A stretch of 64,000 bases of DNA. Source: Methanarcanum sp963640855. Its GTDB lineage: Archaea > Thermoplasmatota > Thermoplasmata > Methanomassiliicoccales > Methanomethylophilaceae. Made by a program: the position numbers and the translations under genes. Position 1 is the first letter of the stretch. Every line of letters begins with the position of its first letter. The notes beneath the pieces are model-generated. The model worked only from the letters and a program-made list of their open reading frames with translations, was not told where the DNA came from and made no database searches. Location: positions 1-64,000 of the forward strand of contig CAVIAJ010000004.1 in the NCBI GenBank assembly GCA_963640855.1. Reading direction: 5' to 3'. Of this stretch, positions 62,112 to 64,000 are shown piece by piece.

Positions 62112-64000
62112 ATGGAGAGACTCGTGATGATAAAACAAGTCCGCGACAGTTATGCAGCGCCAGTGATTGAAAAAGAAATCCGCGACTATTGGGAATCTGT
62201 CGATGCGTACCATCTTACAAAGAAAGCACGCGAAAACGGCGAGAGATTCTATTTCGTCGACGGTCCGCCGTACACTTCCGGTCACGTTCATATGGGAACG
62301 GCCCTGAACAAGACCATCAAAGATATTCTGATCAGGTATTGGAGAATGAACGGATACAACGTCCGCGACCAGCCCGGATTCGATATGCACGGTTTACCGA
62401 TTGAGGTACAGGTGGAAAAGAAAATCACCGTACCCGGAAGAGTCAACAAAGACGGAAAACCGGATGAGGTCGGTATCAGATCCAAGAAAGAGATCGAAGA
62501 CATCATCGGTATCGACGGTTTCGTGAACACCTGTAAAGATCACGCCCTGTCACTGCAGAAAGATATGACCGAGGAATTCAAAGAACTCGGTGTGTGGATG
62601 GATTGGGAACACCCCTATCAGACCATCAAAAACGACTACATCGAATCTGCATGGTGGACCATCCAGAAAGCGGATGAAAAGAAACTTCTCGATTCTTCAA
62701 GCAGAGTCGTTACCTGGTGTCCCAGGTGTGAAACCGCTCTTGCGGAAGCCGAGATTGAGTATTGGGATGAGACGGATCCTTCAGTTATGGTGAAATTCCC
62801 TCTTGCCGACGATCCTTCGGTATCGCTTCTCATTTGGACAACCACACCGTGGACACTTCCCGCGAACATGGCCGTTGCGGTACATCCCGACATGACTTAC
62901 GTCAAAGCCGAATTCAAAGGCGAAAACGGTTCGGATAAGCTCATCTGCATGGAATCTCAGGCAGATTATATCAGACAGAAAGGAGGATTCGACAGCTTCA
63001 CCGTGTTGGAGCGTTACACCGGAAAAGAAATGGTGGGTATGAGATACATCCCGCCCTTTGAGATCGAACCTCAGTATCTGAAGAAAACGGAAAACACATA
63101 CACCGTCGTCACTGCGGATTATGTCGAACAGGACAACACAGGTCTCGTCCACACCGCACCCGGATTCGGTCCGGACGATTTCGAAACAGGTAAGAGATTC
63201 GGAATTCCCGCATTCTGTCCCGTCGGAGAGGCAGGAAGGTACACCAAGGAATTCCCGATGATGGAGGGCCGTAAAGTAAGGACGGTCAACGACGATATTG
63301 CGAAATATCTCAAAGAAAAAGGACTGCTTCTCAACGCAGAGAAGATCAAACACAGATACGGTCACTGCTGGAGATGCAAGACTCCGATCATCTACAGGAA
63401 CACGAGGCAGTGGTTCCTTTCCGTTCCCAAGGTCAAACAGAAGATGCTTGACGAGATCGAAAGAGTGAAATGGGTTCCCGATTGGGCAGGTTCCACCAGA
63501 GAAAAGAACTGGGTGGACGGCGCAAGAGATTGGTGTATCTCAAGGCAGAGATACTGGGGAATCCCGCTCCCTGTATGGGAATGCGAATGCGGCGAAAGGA
63601 AAGTAATCGGACAGATCTCCGAACTCAGAGAGGGCGACGGTTACACCGAGGGAATGGATCTTCACAGACCGTGGATTGACAAAGTTACATTCAAATGCCC
63701 CAAGTGCGGAAAGACAATGTCGAGAACACCCGACATTCTCGATGTTTGGTTCGATTCGGGAGTTGCGGCATGGGCTTCGCTCGGATATCCCGCAAAGAAA
63801 GAGGAATTCGACAAATGGTGGCCGTGTAATTTCATTGTGGAAGCGCACGATCAGACCAGAGGATGGTTCTACTCACAGCTCGGAGCGGGTGTTATGTCAT
63901 TCGACAGGGCACCTTACGACGAAGTTATGATGCACGCATGGATGCTCGACACCAAAGGTCAGAAGATGTCCAAGTCTCTGGGTAACGTTGTCGAACCCAA
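62112..64000 (+). CDS. ileS: Isoleucyl-tRNA synthetase, 3' end outside the window
   Basis: The open frame from the ATG at 62112 (MERLVMIKQVRDSY; a second ATG at 62127) has no stop before the edge. It shows the class I site FVDGPPYTSGHVHMGTALNK, editing-domain motifs WTTTPWTLPANMAV, and near the end DQTRGWFYSQL and the KMSKS loop GQKMSKSLGN. It charges tRNA-Ile; that gene is 3.3 kb upstream. About 630 codons are inside the window of an expected 1000 or so. Confidence 0.96.
   Translation, partial: MERLVMIKQVRDSYAAPVIEKEIRDYWESVDAYHLTKKARENGERFYFVDGPPYTSGHVHMGTALNKTIKDILIRYWRMNGYNVRDQPGFDMHGLPIEVQVEKKITVPGRVNKDGKPDEVGIRSKKEIEDIIGIDGFVNTCKDHALSLQKDMTEEFKELGVWMDWEHPYQTIKNDYIESAWWTIQKADEKKLLDSSSRVVTWCPRCETALAEAEIEYWDETDPSVMVKFPLADDPSVSLLIWTTTPWTLPANMAVAVHPDMTYVKAEFKGENGSDKLICMESQADYIRQKGGFDSFTVLERYTGKEMVGMRYIPPFEIEPQYLKKTENTYTVVTADYVEQDNTGLVHTAPGFGPDDFETGKRFGIPAFCPVGEAGRYTKEFPMMEGRKVRTVNDDIAKYLKEKGLLLNAEKIKHRYGHCWRCKTPIIYRNTRQWFLSVPKVKQKMLDEIERVKWVPDWAGSTREKNWVDGARDWCISRQRYWGIPLPVWECECGERKVIGQISELREGDGYTEGMDLHRPWIDKVTFKCPKCGKTMSRTPDILDVWFDSGVAAWASLGYPAKKEEFDKWWPCNFIVEAHDQTRGWFYSQLGAGVMSFDRAPYDEVMMHAWMLDTKGQKMSKSLGNVVEP

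Overview
The window reads as an archaeal chromosome, most likely a gut-type methylotrophic methanogen of the Methanomassiliicoccales (Thermoplasmatota). Direct signs are an archaeal TBP, Orc1/Cdc6, an RFC small subunit, tRNA genes with an encoded CCA, and a methanol methyltransferase pair (MtaC-MtaB) next to a RamA-type corrinoid reactivator. In the intact genes whose stop codons I checked, TGA and TAA are used almost exclusively; TAG closes only one of them, a gene inside an integrated element. This fits, but does not prove, a genome adapted to decoding TAG as pyrrolysine. No taxon was checked by search.

Layout. 1-3.6 kb: a rearranged type I restriction-modification locus with inverted hsdS segments and a frameshifted hsdM. 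3.7-13.3 kb: housekeeping genes (ybaK, pyrD-pyrK, TBP) and a cysteine neighbourhood (tRNA-Cys, cysK-cysE, then cysS) interrupted by a 960-residue surface protein. 13.3-17.4 kb: ttuA-like, orc1/cdc6, NIF3-like, and divergent rfcS. 17.4-24.9 kb: PaaK, an Hsp70-like plus Sel1 pair, fhs, a second Sel1 protein. 25-30.2 kb: ADP-forming acetyl-CoA synthetase and the porCDAB operon, linking acetyl-CoA, pyruvate and reduced ferredoxin. 30.5-35.1 kb: a DUF368 protein and a metal-chelate/corrinoid-type ABC importer whose ATPase is fused to a SAM methyltransferase.

35.1-43.7 kb: the methanol island. mtaC-mtaB is bracketed by two IS1634-like transposase paralogues, each lacking a different expected catalytic residue, followed by ramA and a CobW-type GTPase. 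43.8-48.6 kb: an SPFH/zinc-ribbon pair and an ABC-2 exporter. 48.7-54.9 kb: a decaying accessory zone with a broken repeat protein, a dead GNAT gene, two DUF4143 ATPases and a partly duplicated MNT/ATPase block. 55.05-58.79 kb: a previously unflagged small element inserted in the 3' end of tRNA-Ile(GAT), bounded by 23-bp near-identical repeats. It encodes RHH, PIN, HExxH and HTH/DUF3800-like proteins but no visible integrase, and carries a tandem pair of structured repeats with compensating outer stems. 58.9-64 kb: core genes again (exosome-associated RNA-binding protein, CorC/HlyC, PC4-like protein, zinc-ribbon protein, ileS running off the edge).

The strongest candidates for something new are the tRNA-Ile element with its structured repeats and amber-linked ORF, the invertible hsdS arrangement, the ABC ATPase-methyltransferase fusion, and the pair of apparently inactive transposase-like proteins around the methanol operon.
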